Shown here: positions 1 through 9,427 of the stretch, one piece after another
Layout of the letters: the number at the start of each line of letters is the position of its first letter
Position numbering within the stretch: position 1 is the stretch's first letter
Position numbers and translations under genes: made by a program
The notes under the pieces: model-generated
Told to the model about the DNA's origin: nothing
Databases searched by the model: none
What the model saw: only the letters and a program-made list of their open reading frames with translations
Source: Emticicia sp. C21
GTDB lineage: Bacteria > Bacteroidota > Bacteroidia > Cytophagales > Spirosomataceae
Length of the DNA: 64,000 nt
Direction: 5' to 3'
NCBI RefSeq assembly: GCF_003418935.1
Contig: NZ_QVMT01000018.1
Location: 1 to 64,000 of the forward strand

Positions 1-182
1 TCTAAAATTACATAAATTGCAATCGTGCTATCTTTTAGCATGAGTCCTTGTTAGTTTTTTGTTCGCACCTCAAAATTACTTGGACTCTCTTTTTTATCTA
101 TGACAAGTAGCAACTTAAGTTAAATAGTTACCCTGTACAGCAAAATCTCAAAATTTTATGGGATGGCATTCAAAATATCCAA

Positions 183-190
183 TATCTTTG
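183..190 (+). promoter_or_regulatory. Bacteroidota -7 promoter box before the FkbM gene
   Basis: TATCTTTG matches TAnnTTTG exactly, 65 bases before the first gene. I see no clear -33 TTG. The rest of positions 1-255 shows no gene I can support. Confidence 0.5.
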
Positions 191-255
191 CGCTTAATGC
201 ACGGTCTTCCTTTTCAAATAATTAATTTTTAAATCACTATAAATCCTTATTATTT

Positions 256-1080
256 ATGTTTTCTTATCTAAAAAAGAAATTTGAAAAGTATAAAATTAAA
301 AGAACTTTTAAAGAGTATGGCCATAAGGTAGAAGAATATAATTTGCCAGAATTCGGAAAAGTAAGCTTTGCCAAATGGGAAAACCCTTTAGAAGCCGAAA
401 AACACATTACACAAGGTCAAGTAGATTTTTATAAGAAAATCATAAAAAAAGGGGATTTTATTATTGATATAGGTACGCATATCGGAGATTCTACAATTCC
501 AATGGCGCTGGCAGTGGGCAAAGAGGGAACTGTTTTAGGCTTTGACCCCAACCCTTATGTATATAAGATTTTAGAAAAAAACGCTTCTCTCAATAAGAAC
601 TTAACTAATATTATTCCTCTGCCATTTGCAATTACGACTCAGGAGGGCGAGTTCTTTTACAGTTCTTCCGAAGCTACTTATAATAATGGTGGCATAGCTG
701 AAACGCAACAAAACAGGCATGGTAAATATGGTTTGAATGAAAAAGTAAAAGGCGTTAATTTAGAAAAATTTCTGAATGAAAACTATCCCTCGCAAATTTC
801 AAAATTAACCTTGATAAAAATAGATACAGAAGGCTATGATACTGAGATATTGAAATCTATTTTACCTTTTATAAAAAAAACTAAGCCTAGTCTTATTTTT
901 GAGTGCTTCCCTAAGTTAAATAAATCTGAAAGATATTTTCTTTATGATTTAGTAGCTGATTTAGGTTATGAACTATTTTATGTGGAGGCATTTGATACAA
1001 ATACAAAAAAACAGCTTATTAAGCGCGAAAATATGACTGATTGGAAACATTTTGATATTTTGGCCATTCCAAAAAATTAA
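256..1080 (+). CDS. FkbM family SAM-dependent methyltransferase
   Basis: A 274-residue soluble protein of the FkbM methyltransferase family. The SAM-binding loop DIGTHIGDST is at residues 71-80, the acidic strand end FDPNP at 96-100, and the family motif KIDTEGYD at 188-195. FkbM enzymes typically O-methylate sugars or small molecules, and in Bacteroidota they often sit in surface-glycan loci; the substrate here cannot be read. It is apparently monocistronic, with a TAnnTTTG box upstream and about 90 bases before the next gene. Start is ATG with an A/T-rich leader. The family is clear, the substrate is not. Confidence 0.85.
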   Translation: MFSYLKKKFEKYKIKRTFKEYGHKVEEYNLPEFGKVSFAKWENPLEAEKHITQGQVDFYKKIIKKGDFIIDIGTHIGDSTIPMALAVGKEGTVLGFDPNPYVYKILEKNASLNKNLTNIIPLPFAITTQEGEFFYSSSEATYNNGGIAETQQNRHGKYGLNEKVKGVNLEKFLNENYPSQISKLTLIKIDTEGYDTEILKSILPFIKKTKPSLIFECFPKLNKSERYFLYDLVADLGYELFYVEAFDTNTKKQLIKRENMTDWKHFDILAIPKN

Positions 1081-1173
1081 TGTCGCCGGATAGATGAGCT
1101 TATTGCTATGTTTAGATTTTATTTCTATCTTAGAACATTCATAAGCCCTAACTAAACAATATAATATTAACTA

Positions 1174-2034
1174 ATGCTTCGAGTACTTCGTAACTTTTTG
1201 CCCATACCCAACAATGACCCTAATCCTTTTTTTAGGTACATTTCTTATGTTGATATTTTTGGAATCTTTGAGAGAGACCCATTTGGCAACTGGTTAATTT
1301 TAAAACGCCTGATTATTTTGTTTGCGGGTTTTCCTACTTACTGGCGTATTGCTGTAGCTAACCAATTAAAAGTTGAGGGAGCTGAGAAGATTGCCCGTTT
1401 ACCAAATCAGAATGTTTATTTTATATCTAATCATCAAACCTATTTTGCCGATGTAATTACCTTTTACCATATTTTTTGTTCGGTAAAATGGGGGTTCGGT
1501 AATAGAGTTATTCCTATCTCATTATTTGCACCAAGAGCCAGAATATTTTATGTGGCAGCCAGCGAGACTATGAAAGAGGGAATTATTCCACGGATTTTTA
1601 GTCTGGCAGGTGCTATTTTAGTGGAGCGTTCGTGGAGAGCACAAGGTCAAAATGTGAAGCGAGAATTAGATACATCAGCAGGCTCAAATGTTGCAAAAGG
1701 ATTAAAATTTGGTTGGGTTGTTAGTTTTCCACAAGGTACTACAAGCCCTTACGCTCCTATTCGTAAGGGAACGGCACATATCATCAAAGATGCTAATCCT
1801 ATTGTTGTTCCAGTGGTAATAGATGGATTCCGAAGAGCCTTTAATAAAACCGGATTAGCTTATAAAAAGCGGAATACCGAGTTACGCGTAAAATTCAAAG
1901 ATCCTATCCATTTTGCACCGGAAGCTACAGTTGAAGAAATTACTGAAGTCATTAAGAATATCATTGAGCAGGACATGCCCGAAAGAATTGCCCGTTGGAG
2001 AGGAGAAACTTCTGATTCTGTTAAAAATCATTAA
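1174..2034 (+). CDS. PlsC-like lysophospholipid acyltransferase, divergent motifs
   Basis: A 286-residue protein of the glycerolipid (1-acyl-glycerol-3-phosphate) acyltransferase superfamily, expected to move an acyl chain onto a lysophospholipid or related lipid at the inner membrane. Motif I reads NHQTYFAD at 86-93, so the His-Asp spacing is HX5D rather than the usual HX4D. Motif III reads FPQGTT at 185-190 instead of FPEGTR. A hydrophobic stretch at about 43-60 could be a membrane-associated helix. The differences suggest a Bacteroidota-specific branch, so substrate and reaction should not be copied from E. coli PlsC. It stands alone between two short gaps. Confidence 0.75.
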   Translation: MLRVLRNFLPIPNNDPNPFFRYISYVDIFGIFERDPFGNWLILKRLIILFAGFPTYWRIAVANQLKVEGAEKIARLPNQNVYFISNHQTYFADVITFYHIFCSVKWGFGNRVIPISLFAPRARIFYVAASETMKEGIIPRIFSLAGAILVERSWRAQGQNVKRELDTSAGSNVAKGLKFGWVVSFPQGTTSPYAPIRKGTAHIIKDANPIVVPVVIDGFRRAFNKTGLAYKKRNTELRVKFKDPIHFAPEATVEEITEVIKNIIEQDMPERIARWRGETSDSVKNH

Positions 2035-2061
2035 ATTCGCCCATATTTCTACGACATTTTC

Positions 2062-2069
2062 TATCTTTG
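2062..2069 (+). promoter_or_regulatory. -7 promoter box before ftsX
   Basis: TATCTTTG, an exact TAnnTTTG match followed by C, lies 45 bases before the ftsX start. This suggests that the cell-division/cell-wall run has its own promoter. Confidence 0.6.
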
Positions 2070-2113
2070 CCCAAAATTACGCACCGTAAAGATTTGTTTT
2101 AAAAAGATTCACA

Positions 2114-2989
2114 ATGCCAAAACGCAAATTAGGTAGTTTCCCGAGCCTCTTGATTATCATAAGCTTATCAACTGCTTTATTTCTGATTGCCTTTACAGGT
2201 TGGATAGCTCTAACTTCTAAACAATTAGTAAGCTACGTAAAACAGAACATTGAGGTACAGGTCTATTTAGATAAATCACTTACACAGATTCAGCAAGATT
2301 CAGTAAGGAATATTATTGCAAAAAAGACCTATGTGGCTTATGCTGATAATGTACCCCAAATAAAATTTATCTCGAAAGAAAGTACCGCTAAACGAGTATT
2401 GAAAGATATTAATGAAGATTATAGTTCTGTTCTGGGAGAAAACCCATATAGAGATGCGTTTAGTCTTAGGATTCGGGAAAGTTATTTAAGCGAGTTGAAT
2501 TTAGAGAATATTAAAACTGATTTAGAACAAATATCAGGTGTTTTTGAAGCTGACTACGCCAAAGACTTTGTAGACAGTATCAACAAAAATGCTTACAAAG
2601 CTTTTCTGATTATTGCATCGGTGATTGTGGTACTGTTGGTGGCTATTTTCTTGTTAATTAATAATACCATCCGACTAGCGCTTTACTCTCAAAGACTCAT
2701 TATCAGAAGTATGCAATTGGTTGGTGCTACCGATTGGTTTATCCAGAAACCATTTATTGGTAGAGGAATCTGGCAAGGTTTATTATCAGGCATAGTTGCG
2801 ATCGGATTATTTTTTGGCGTGCAGCAAATAGCAGTTAATAAAATTGAAGATTTGGTCGTATTGCAAGATTATATAAAGATTGCTTTCCTATGCGGAGGCG
2901 TAATACTATTAGGTATACTCATTAGTGTTCTAAGCACTTTTCAATCAATGCATCGATATTTAAGAACACCGTTAGAGGATTTGTATTGA
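2114..2989 (+). CDS. ftsX: Cell division protein FtsX (permease-like)
   Basis: A 291-residue integral membrane protein with FtsX topology: one N-terminal membrane segment (about 12-34), an extracytoplasmic domain (about 40-155), then three C-terminal membrane segments (about 162-186, 215-236 and 255-278). In the FtsEX complex, FtsX couples cytoplasmic ATP hydrolysis to activation of peptidoglycan hydrolases at the septum. The region QVYLDKSLTQIQQDS and the later RSMQLVGATDWFIQKPF are typical of the family. ftsE is not adjacent, as is common in Bacteroidota, where ftsX precedes a DUF3098 gene and uppP. Confidence 0.9.
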   Translation: MPKRKLGSFPSLLIIISLSTALFLIAFTGWIALTSKQLVSYVKQNIEVQVYLDKSLTQIQQDSVRNIIAKKTYVAYADNVPQIKFISKESTAKRVLKDINEDYSSVLGENPYRDAFSLRIRESYLSELNLENIKTDLEQISGVFEADYAKDFVDSINKNAYKAFLIIASVIVVLLVAIFLLINNTIRLALYSQRLIIRSMQLVGATDWFIQKPFIGRGIWQGLLSGIVAIGLFFGVQQIAVNKIEDLVVLQDYIKIAFLCGGVILLGILISVLSTFQSMHRYLRTPLEDLY

Positions 2990-3119
2990 GGAGTGATTAG
3001 AAAAGATTAAATCTTGTATCAAATTCATATATTTAAACTATATCAACTCATGTAAAGTCTATCCCTTTTGCATGAATACACTATAAAATTTTATCCTTGG
3101 GATAAGGAAATTAACGATT

Positions 3120-3371
3120 ATGAAAAGTATCACACCTAAAACAACGGAAGTAAAAAGTGCCGATAATAATGGTAACAAAAGTGCATTACCATTTACCCGT
3201 CAAAATTATCTATTAATGCTTGTGGGAGTTGGTCTAATTCTTCTTGGATTCTTCATCATGACATTAGATAAAGAAGAATTTGGTTTTGGTTTCTTAGGAA
3301 TAACACTTGGCCCCGCCATTACTTTTATCGGCTTTTTGTTTGAATTTTACGCTATTTTCAAAAAGAAATAA
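3120..3371 (+). CDS. DUF3098 small membrane protein
   Basis: An 83-residue protein with a polar N-terminus (about 1-27) and two membrane segments (about 31-47 and 56-78), ending in a basic tail KKK. It matches the DUF3098 family by length, topology and place: between ftsX and uppP. The biochemical role is unknown; the neighbours suggest a link to envelope growth or division. A hairpin terminator follows at 3413-3436, so transcription from ftsX may largely stop here. Confidence 0.8.
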   Translation: MKSITPKTTEVKSADNNGNKSALPFTRQNYLLMLVGVGLILLGFFIMTLDKEEFGFGFLGITLGPAITFIGFLFEFYAIFKKK

Positions 3372-3412
3372 TTGTTCTCGATAATAGAACGATACTAATA
3401 TTTTATAAATAT

Positions 3413-3436
3413 GACGGATTAGCAGTCCGTCTTTTT
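3413..3436 (+). terminator. Intrinsic terminator after the DUF3098 gene
   Basis: Stem GACGGA (3413-3418) pairs with TCCGTC (3426-3431), loop TTAGCAG, followed directly by five T. The uppP promoter box begins two bases after the T tract. Confidence 0.75.
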
Positions 3437-3437
3437 C

Positions 3438-3445
3438 TATATTTG
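3438..3445 (+). promoter_or_regulatory. -7 promoter box before uppP
   Basis: TATATTTG, exact TAnnTTTG, 31 bases before the uppP start. The terminator hairpin of the preceding gene occupies the place of the -33 region. Confidence 0.6.
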
Positions 3446-3475
3446 CATTTCCTAAATGTTTACTAATTATACTCC

Positions 3476-4267
3476 ATGAATCTTATTCACGCTATTATCC
3501 TTGCCATTATTGAAGGGATCACAGAATACTTGCCTATTAGCTCAACCGGACACATGATTATCGGCTCATCTTTGATGGGTATAAGTGAATTAGATTTTAC
3601 GAAAGTATTTGAGGTAAATATTCAGTTTGGTGCTATCCTATCAGTTCTAGTTCTTTATTGGAAGAAATTCTTACAGTCTTTTGAATTTTATGCCAAATTA
3701 TTAGCCGCTTTTATTCCGGCAGCTATTATTGGTTTCTTACTGAACGACTTTATTGATAGTTTATTGGAAAGTGTAGTAGTAGTGGCAGTATCAATGGTTT
3801 TGGGTGGGTTTATTTTGATTTTCATTGATAAATACTTTGAAAACAAAGCCACCAAAGCTAATATCAGCTATCCTGATGCGGTAAAAATTGGTTTATTTCA
3901 ATGTATTGCTATGATTCCGGGCGTGTCCCGTTCAGCGGCAAGTATCATTGGTGGTATGTTTCAAGGATTATCACGCAAAGATTCGGCTGAGTTTTCATTC
4001 TTCTTGGCAGTGCCAACTATGTTTGCAGCATCGGCTTATAAACTTTTAAAAAGCTATAAAGCAGGTACGCTTACCTTTTCGTCTGATGAATTACAGCTTT
4101 TAGCAGTTGGAAATATAGTGGCATTTATTGTAGCTATGATTGCTATTAAATTCTTCATTAGCTATTTACAAAAATACGGTTTCAAAGTTTTTGGTTATTA
4201 TAGAATTATTGTTGGCTTAATTATACTTGGTTTGATAGCTGCCGGTTATGATTTGAAAATTGTTTAA
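3476..4267 (+). CDS. uppP: Undecaprenyl-diphosphatase UppP (BacA)
   Basis: A 263-residue polytopic membrane enzyme that removes a phosphate from undecaprenyl diphosphate to recycle the lipid carrier for peptidoglycan and O-antigen; loss or overproduction alters bacitracin sensitivity in other bacteria. The two conserved motifs are present: [14 protein letters not shown] near residues 13-26 and [13 protein letters not shown] near 150. Length and about seven to eight hydrophobic segments fit the family (E. coli 273). truB starts 23 bases downstream, so uppP-truB-ribF is probably one transcript. Confidence 0.95.
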   Translation: MNLIHAIILAIIEGITEYLPISSTGHMIIGSSLMGISELDFTKVFEVNIQFGAILSVLVLYWKKFLQSFEFYAKLLAAFIPAAIIGFLLNDFIDSLLESVVVVAVSMVLGGFILIFIDKYFENKATKANISYPDAVKIGLFQCIAMIPGVSRSAASIIGGMFQGLSRKDSAEFSFFLAVPTMFAASAYKLLKSYKAGTLTFSSDELQLLAVGNIVAFIVAMIAIKFFISYLQKYGFKVFGYYRIIVGLIILGLIAAGYDLKIV

Positions 4268-4290
4268 GAATCGAAATTAATATTCCATTT

Positions 4291-4980
4291 ATGCAAACAG
4301 TCGCTGATGAAAGAAATGAGGTGCTATTGATTGACAAACCTCTTAAATGGACTTCTTTCGATGTAGTAAATAAAGTTCGGTATGCAGGTAAATACAAAAA
4401 AGTAGGTCATGCAGGTACATTAGACCCACTGGCTACTGGTCTATTAATTCTCTGCACTAACAAGAAAACCAAAGAAATTGACATCTATCAGGCACAGGAA
4501 AAGGAATACACCGGAACGTTGGTTTTAGGAAAAACCACCCCTTCTGTCGATTTAGAAACTGACTTTGATGCAGAATATCCCGTCGATCATATTACAGTTG
4601 AAGCTATCAATCAGGTTAAGGCACAATTGACTGGGACTATAGACCAGATCCCCCCTGCGCACTCTGCTATTAAGGTTGATGGAAAAAGAGCTTATGAAGC
4701 CGCAAGAAAGGGGGAAGAGGTTGTTATAAAATCTCGCCAAGTTGAAATAAAAGAGTTTGATATAGATCCTACAAATTTCCCTGAACTCTCATTCAGGATT
4801 GTTTGTTCCAAAGGAACATATATTCGAAGCCTTGTGAGAGATTTTGGCAAATTACTTCAATCAGGAGCTTATATGAGCTCACTCCGTAGAACCAGAATCG
4901 GTGACTTCAGAATTGAAAATGCGCAGACACTCGACCGGTTTTTGGAGAATATTCGTAATTTTGCACCCAATCAATCATAA
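4291..4980 (+). CDS. truB: tRNA pseudouridine(55) synthase TruB
   Basis: A 229-residue enzyme that isomerises U55 to pseudouridine in the T-loop of tRNAs. The catalytic aspartate is D45 in GHAGTLDPLATG (residues 39-50). The conserved RIVCSKGTYIRSLVRDFG block of the fold is near residue 170. It is shorter than E. coli TruB (314) because it lacks the C-terminal PUA domain, as in many Bacteroidota. Cytoplasmic. The gap to ribF is only a few bases to about 50 bases depending on the ribF start. Confidence 0.95.
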   Translation: MQTVADERNEVLLIDKPLKWTSFDVVNKVRYAGKYKKVGHAGTLDPLATGLLILCTNKKTKEIDIYQAQEKEYTGTLVLGKTTPSVDLETDFDAEYPVDHITVEAINQVKAQLTGTIDQIPPAHSAIKVDGKRAYEAARKGEEVVIKSRQVEIKEFDIDPTNFPELSFRIVCSKGTYIRSLVRDFGKLLQSGAYMSSLRRTRIGDFRIENAQTLDRFLENIRNFAPNQS

Positions 4981-5031
4981 ACATTGTTTTGGATTGACAA
5001 TACAGGCGTGCCTTACAAAATACCTTACACA

Positions 5032-5955
5032 TTGAAAGTATATTATAATCTATCAGATTTTAAACGATTAGAAAATGCCATCGTAACAAGTGGTACATTT
5101 GATGGAGTTCATTTAGGTCATCAGAAAATCTTACAGATATTACGTGAAAAGACTGAAGTTTCAGGAGGTGAATCGGTGGTGCTTACTTTTTGGCCACACC
5201 CTAGAATGGTTGTTTCACAAGACAGCCAAAGTCTGAAATTATTATCTACCGTCGACGAGAAAATTGAATTACTTGAAAAGCAAGACGTTAATCATCTGCT
5301 AATTGTACCTTTTACACGAGAGTTTTCAGAATTGAGTTCGGAAGAATATGTGCAGAGGATATTGCTTGAAACAATAGGTACTAAAAAACTGGTAATTGGC
5401 TACGACCACCATTTTGGAAGAAATCGTGAAGGGAATTTTCAATATTTAGAAAACAATTCAGATAGGTTTGGAATTGGAATCGAAGAAATTTCTCGACAAG
5501 AAATCGAAAATTTAGTTATAAGTTCTACCAAAATACGCCAATCTTTATTAGAGGGAAATGTGAAGTCTGCTAATGATTTATTAGGGAGAAATTATAGTTT
5601 TTCTGGCATAGTTGTGAAAGGTCGCCAATTAGGTAGAACTATTGGCTTCCCAACTGCCAACGTACAAGTTTCAGAATCTTATAAATTGATTCCGACGAAT
5701 GGAGTTTATGCGGTTAGGACTTTGGTGAGAGGCCAATGGCTGAATGGCATCATGAATATAGGTAATCGTCCGACTGTAGATGGAATTGGTCGAACGCAAG
5801 AGGTACACATCCTGAATTTTAGTGATGATATTTATGGAGAGAATATTACCGTTGAGTTGATTGATTATATCAGGCCTGAACAAAAATTTAATGGGATTGA
5901 AGAATTAAAAAATCAGATTCTGAAAGATCAGGAAAGAGCTATCCAAATTTTATGA
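5032..5955 (+). CDS. ribF: Bifunctional riboflavin kinase / FAD synthetase RibF
   Basis: RibF phosphorylates riboflavin to FMN and adenylylates FMN to FAD. The N-terminal nucleotidyltransferase domain shows SGTFDGVHLGH and the later YDHHFGRNREGNF. The C-terminal riboflavin kinase domain shows GRTIGFPTAN. I chose the TTG at 5032, giving 307 residues beginning KVYYNLSDF after the initiator, because homologues start this way. The frame is open from another TTG at 4984 (323 residues), whose extra 16 residues look unlike the family. The stop codon overlaps the next ATG (ATGA), so the two are translationally coupled. Confidence 0.9.
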   Translation: MKVYYNLSDFKRLENAIVTSGTFDGVHLGHQKILQILREKTEVSGGESVVLTFWPHPRMVVSQDSQSLKLLSTVDEKIELLEKQDVNHLLIVPFTREFSELSSEEYVQRILLETIGTKKLVIGYDHHFGRNREGNFQYLENNSDRFGIGIEEISRQEIENLVISSTKIRQSLLEGNVKSANDLLGRNYSFSGIVVKGRQLGRTIGFPTANVQVSESYKLIPTNGVYAVRTLVRGQWLNGIMNIGNRPTVDGIGRTQEVHILNFSDDIYGENITVELIDYIRPEQKFNGIEELKNQILKDQERAIQIL

Positions 5956-6188
5956 AAGTAGATCTTATTGAAATTCTTGGCTGGATTGGAGCAGTATTAG
6001 TAACAGGTTCTTATTTCCTGAATATTCAAGGTAAGTTAGATGCCAAAGATACACGCTACATTTGGGCAAATGCCATCGGTGGAATATGTTTTATCATTAA
6101 TACATATTTCCACCAGGCATATCCATCAATGGCTGTTAATATTATTTGGGTGCTAATTGCAGCCAGTGCCATCTTCCGTAAAAAATAA
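5952..6188 (+). CDS. Small CBU_0592-like membrane protein
   Basis: A 78-residue hydrophobic protein with about three membrane segments (6-24, 37-55 and 57-74) and a basic C-terminus RKK. The pattern LGWIGAVLVTGSYFLNIQG resembles the CBU_0592 family of small membrane proteins, which has no known function. Its ATG overlaps the ribF stop, so it is made with RibF. It converges tightly with pheA (two bases between stops), and I see no obvious terminator. Confidence 0.7.
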   Translation: MKVDLIEILGWIGAVLVTGSYFLNIQGKLDAKDTRYIWANAIGGICFIINTYFHQAYPSMAVNIIWVLIAASAIFRKK

Positions 6189-6190
6189 TA

Positions 6191-7264
6191 TCATACATTC
6201 TTCACATAGCTACCAAGCTTCTTGATGGCATTTCTATGTTTCTTAAAGACTTTCTCGAGATTATCGTCTTTATGGAATCCCTCTAGTTCAATAAAAAACC
6301 AGAAGTTAAAATCTTCACTACCTTTATATGGGCGGCTTTCAATTTTAGTCAAGTTAATGCCTGCCTTTTTGAAATCCTGAAGGAAATTGGCAAGAATACC
6401 CGGCTTGTCGGTATCAGGCAAACGAGCGATAATAGTCGTTTTATCATTGCCACTTTTCTGATTCTCAAAGCCCTTGGCGAGGATATAAAAACGAGTACGA
6501 TTCTGTCCATTATCTTCGATATTATTAAACAGAATGGGCAGACTGAAAAGCTTGGCTGCAATCTCTGAACAGATAGCGGCGCTTTCAGGATCGCTTGCTG
6601 CCATTTTAGCAGCTTTAGAAGTAGATTCTACCTGAATCTCTTCCGGATGAGTTTGCTCAAAATATTTATTTAGGAAACCTCTACATTGTCTAAAAGCAAT
6701 ATCTTTTGAGTAAATTCTTTTGATTTTTGATGGGTTTTCTGCTTCAGTAGCCAATGCAAAATGTACCGGAATTTTTAACTCAGCCGCTACATTTACATTC
6801 ATTTCGTTAAGCAAATCAACCGTCTCATAAACTATCCCCTCTTGATTATTTTCAATTGGAATCACCCCAAATTTGGCTCTACCAGTATCTACAGCTTCAA
6901 ACACCGATTTAATAGTTGGTAATGTCATATATTCGCTCATCGCACCAAAGCGACTCTCAGCTGCCTGATGGGTAAAACTGCCTTCTGGCCCTAAAAAGGC
7001 TACTCTCTCAGGGAGTTCAATATTACGGGCAGCAGCAAAAATTTCCAGATAAATTGCTTCAATGGCTTCTTTGTTTAAAGGGCCATCATTCTGTGCATTC
7101 ATTCTGTCTAAAATCTGTTTTTCTCGTTCAGGCCTGTAAATGAGCGCTTTTGTAGAACGCTTAATTTCACCAACTTTATGCACCAGTTGCATACGTTTGT
7201 TAAGCAATACTAATAACTGGTCGTCAATGGCATCAATGTCTTTTCTTACTTCCTCAAGTGTCAC
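6191..7264 (-). CDS. pheA: Chorismate mutase / prephenate dehydratase (P-protein)
   Basis: A 357-residue bifunctional enzyme of phenylalanine synthesis. Chorismate mutase lies at about 1-85 (DIDAIDDQLLVLLNKRMQLV), prephenate dehydratase at about 90-265 (FLGPEGSFTHQAA; EAVDTGRAKFGVIPIENNQEG), and an ACT regulatory domain at about 280-357 with LTKIESRPYKG, the Phe-binding ESRP motif, so feedback inhibition by phenylalanine is likely. The start is GTG at 7264. It lies 85 bases downstream of parE on the same strand; a weak hairpin (GTAGCCT/AGGCTAC, 7318-7343) between them has no T tract. Confidence 0.93.
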   Translation of the reverse strand: MTLEEVRKDIDAIDDQLLVLLNKRMQLVHKVGEIKRSTKALIYRPEREKQILDRMNAQNDGPLNKEAIEAIYLEIFAAARNIELPERVAFLGPEGSFTHQAAESRFGAMSEYMTLPTIKSVFEAVDTGRAKFGVIPIENNQEGIVYETVDLLNEMNVNVAAELKIPVHFALATEAENPSKIKRIYSKDIAFRQCRGFLNKYFEQTHPEEIQVESTSKAAKMAASDPESAAICSEIAAKLFSLPILFNNIEDNGQNRTRFYILAKGFENQKSGNDKTTIIARLPDTDKPGILANFLQDFKKAGINLTKIESRPYKGSEDFNFWFFIELEGFHKDDNLEKVFKKHRNAIKKLGSYVKNV

Positions 7265-7349
7265 TGTCTGGGTAGGTGTTTAAATTTCTAAAAATGTAAG
7301 GGGTTTGTTTATGCAGAGTAGCCTCGAACTCCATCAAGGCTACCTAATA

Positions 7350-9248
7350 TCAAGCAACTTCTTTTACGTCAATAATTTTCTCCAGCACCTCGTCAATTTC
7401 ATCTTTCTCAATTCTCAGATTATCAATAATGAATCTTTGACGCTCAGGGGTGTTTTTACCCATATAATAGCTAAGGATTTTGGCTATTGAAGATTCCTTT
7501 TCTAAAATAACAGGCTCCAATTTTATATCCTCGCCAATAAATCCTTCAAATTCATCAGGAGAAATTTCACCTAAGCCTTTAAAACGGGTAATCTCTGGTT
7601 TTGGAGACAATTTTTTAATGGCTTTCTCTCTTTCTTCATCTGAGTAACAATAAATCGTTTCCTTTTTATTGCGTACTCTGAATAGTGGCGTTTCAAGAAT
7701 ATACAGGTGCCCCTCTCTTACTAAATCAGGGAAGAATTGTAAAAAGAATGTCAATAGAAGCAGTCGGATATGCATACCGTCAACGTCCGCATCTGTTGCT
7801 ACAATGATTTTGTTGTAACGAAGCCCGTCTAGGCCATCTTCGATATTAAGCGCATGCTGCAGGAGATTAAACTCTTCGTTTTCGTATACAATCTTTTTCG
7901 TTAACCCGAAGCTATTCAGTGGCTTACCCCTCAAACTAAAAACTGCCTGGAGTTCTGGATTACGTGCTTTGGTAATCGACCCACTCGCCGAATCTCCCTC
8001 AGTAATAAACATTACCGTTTCAAAACGTTTCTCATTCTTTTCATCATCTAAATGGAAACGGCAGTCTCTCAATTTCCGATTGTGCAAATTAGCTTTTTTC
8101 GCACGTTCGTTAGCAAGCTTCTTGATTCCTGCTAGTTCCTTTCTTTCTCTCTCCGACTGTTCAATTCTCTTCTTCAATGCTTCTTTAATAGCAGGATTCA
8201 TGTGAAGGAAGTTATCTAGCTTCTCCTTCAGAAAATCACCAATAAAAACTCTCACAGTAGGTGAGTTAGGTTCAGGCGACATGGCTAATGAACCTAGTTT
8301 GGTTTTAGTCTGAGATTCAAAAACAGGCTCTTGCACTCTTATAGAGATAGCTCCAATGATTGACTGACGAATATCTTCCGGAGCATAGTCTTTACCAAAG
8401 TGTTCTCTGACTGTACGCACAATCGCTTCACGAAACCCGGATAAGTGTGTACCCCCTTGAGTAGTATTCTGCCCGTTTACAAATGAATAATATTCTTCAC
8501 CATATTGATTACTATGAGAAAGTGCAACCTCGATATCTTCTCCCTTCAGATGGATAATCGGATAACGTAATGACTCTTCATCGGTCTTTCTGCGTAGCAA
8601 ATCCAATAAACCATTTTGAGAAATATACTTTTGTTTATTGAAGACGATAGTCATTCCTGCATTCAGATAGCAATAGTTCCAGATCATCGCCTCCACAAAT
8701 TGAGGGATATAATGATAGTGCTTAAAAATAGTATCATCCGGAGTGAAGGTAACCAAAGTCCCATTCTTTTGTTCTGAATCAATAATTTGTGATTCCTTCA
8801 GCAACTCACCTTTGTTAAATTCAGCCCATTTAGTTTTTCCATCTCTGAAAGCCTGTACACGAAAATAAGATGAAAGTGCATTAACAGCCTTTGTACCCAC
8901 GCCATTCAATCCTACAGCTTTCTGAAAGGCCTTACTATCATATTTGGCTCCTGTATTTATTTTTGATACAACATCAACCAATTTCCCTAACGGAATCCCA
9001 CGGCCATAATCTCTTACTTCAGCAACCCCATCCTCTAATTTTATTTCAATAGATTTTCCATAACCCATGGCATACTCATCAATACAGTTGTCTAATACCT
9101 CTTTTAATAAAACGTAGATTCCGTCATCAGCAGCTGACCCGTCTCCTAATTTTCCAATGTACATACCAGGACGCAATCTTATGTGTTCTTTCCAATCGAG
9201 CGAACGTATACTATCTTCATTATAAGTTACTTCCTTATTTTCGGCCAT
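7350..9248 (-). CDS. parE: DNA topoisomerase IV subunit B
   Basis: A 632-residue type IIA topoisomerase ATPase subunit. The GHKL ATPase motifs are visible: [10 protein letters not shown] (49-58), RDYGRGIP (79-86) and GLNGVGTKA (113-121). The TOPRIM domain has EGDSASG and [17 protein letters not shown], and the C-terminal RFKGLGEI is conserved. Length is close to E. coli ParE (630) and lacks the insertion seen in some GyrB. With ParC it separates daughter chromosomes. parC is not adjacent, so ParE rather than GyrB is inferred from sequence style and length. The promoter region is shared divergently with the export locus at 9.4 kb. Confidence 0.88.
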   Translation of the reverse strand: MAENKEVTYNEDSIRSLDWKEHIRLRPGMYIGKLGDGSAADDGIYVLLKEVLDNCIDEYAMGYGKSIEIKLEDGVAEVRDYGRGIPLGKLVDVVSKINTGAKYDSKAFQKAVGLNGVGTKAVNALSSYFRVQAFRDGKTKWAEFNKGELLKESQIIDSEQKNGTLVTFTPDDTIFKHYHYIPQFVEAMIWNYCYLNAGMTIVFNKQKYISQNGLLDLLRRKTDEESLRYPIIHLKGEDIEVALSHSNQYGEEYYSFVNGQNTTQGGTHLSGFREAIVRTVREHFGKDYAPEDIRQSIIGAISIRVQEPVFESQTKTKLGSLAMSPEPNSPTVRVFIGDFLKEKLDNFLHMNPAIKEALKKRIEQSERERKELAGIKKLANERAKKANLHNRKLRDCRFHLDDEKNEKRFETVMFITEGDSASGSITKARNPELQAVFSLRGKPLNSFGLTKKIVYENEEFNLLQHALNIEDGLDGLRYNKIIVATDADVDGMHIRLLLLTFFLQFFPDLVREGHLYILETPLFRVRNKKETIYCYSDEEREKAIKKLSPKPEITRFKGLGEISPDEFEGFIGEDIKLEPVILEKESSIAKILSYYMGKNTPERQRFIIDNLRIEKDEIDEVLEKIIDVKEVA

Positions 9249-9427
9249 TTTGAAAAATAATTTTGTTTTTATGGATTTTATATTTTTACTTTGTATTTCA
9301 AAGTTCTTTTTAACACATACTTAATATGAAACAGCAAAAAAATAAAAAAACTTCACTTACTTTGCAATGTTTTCATCGATTGTTCATTAAATACTTAAAC
9401 AGCAATTTGGCAAATAACGTTATAGAT

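Noticed and set aside
1-255. A gene fragment at the window start
   Set aside because: No open frame with protein-like content; only a promoter box is supported.
7318-7343. Terminator between parE and pheA
   Set aside because: The 7-bp stem is not followed by a T tract on the minus strand; read-through is likely.
9326-9427. Longer N-terminus for the OPX protein
   Set aside because: It would put 34 polar/basic residues before a clear signal peptide.
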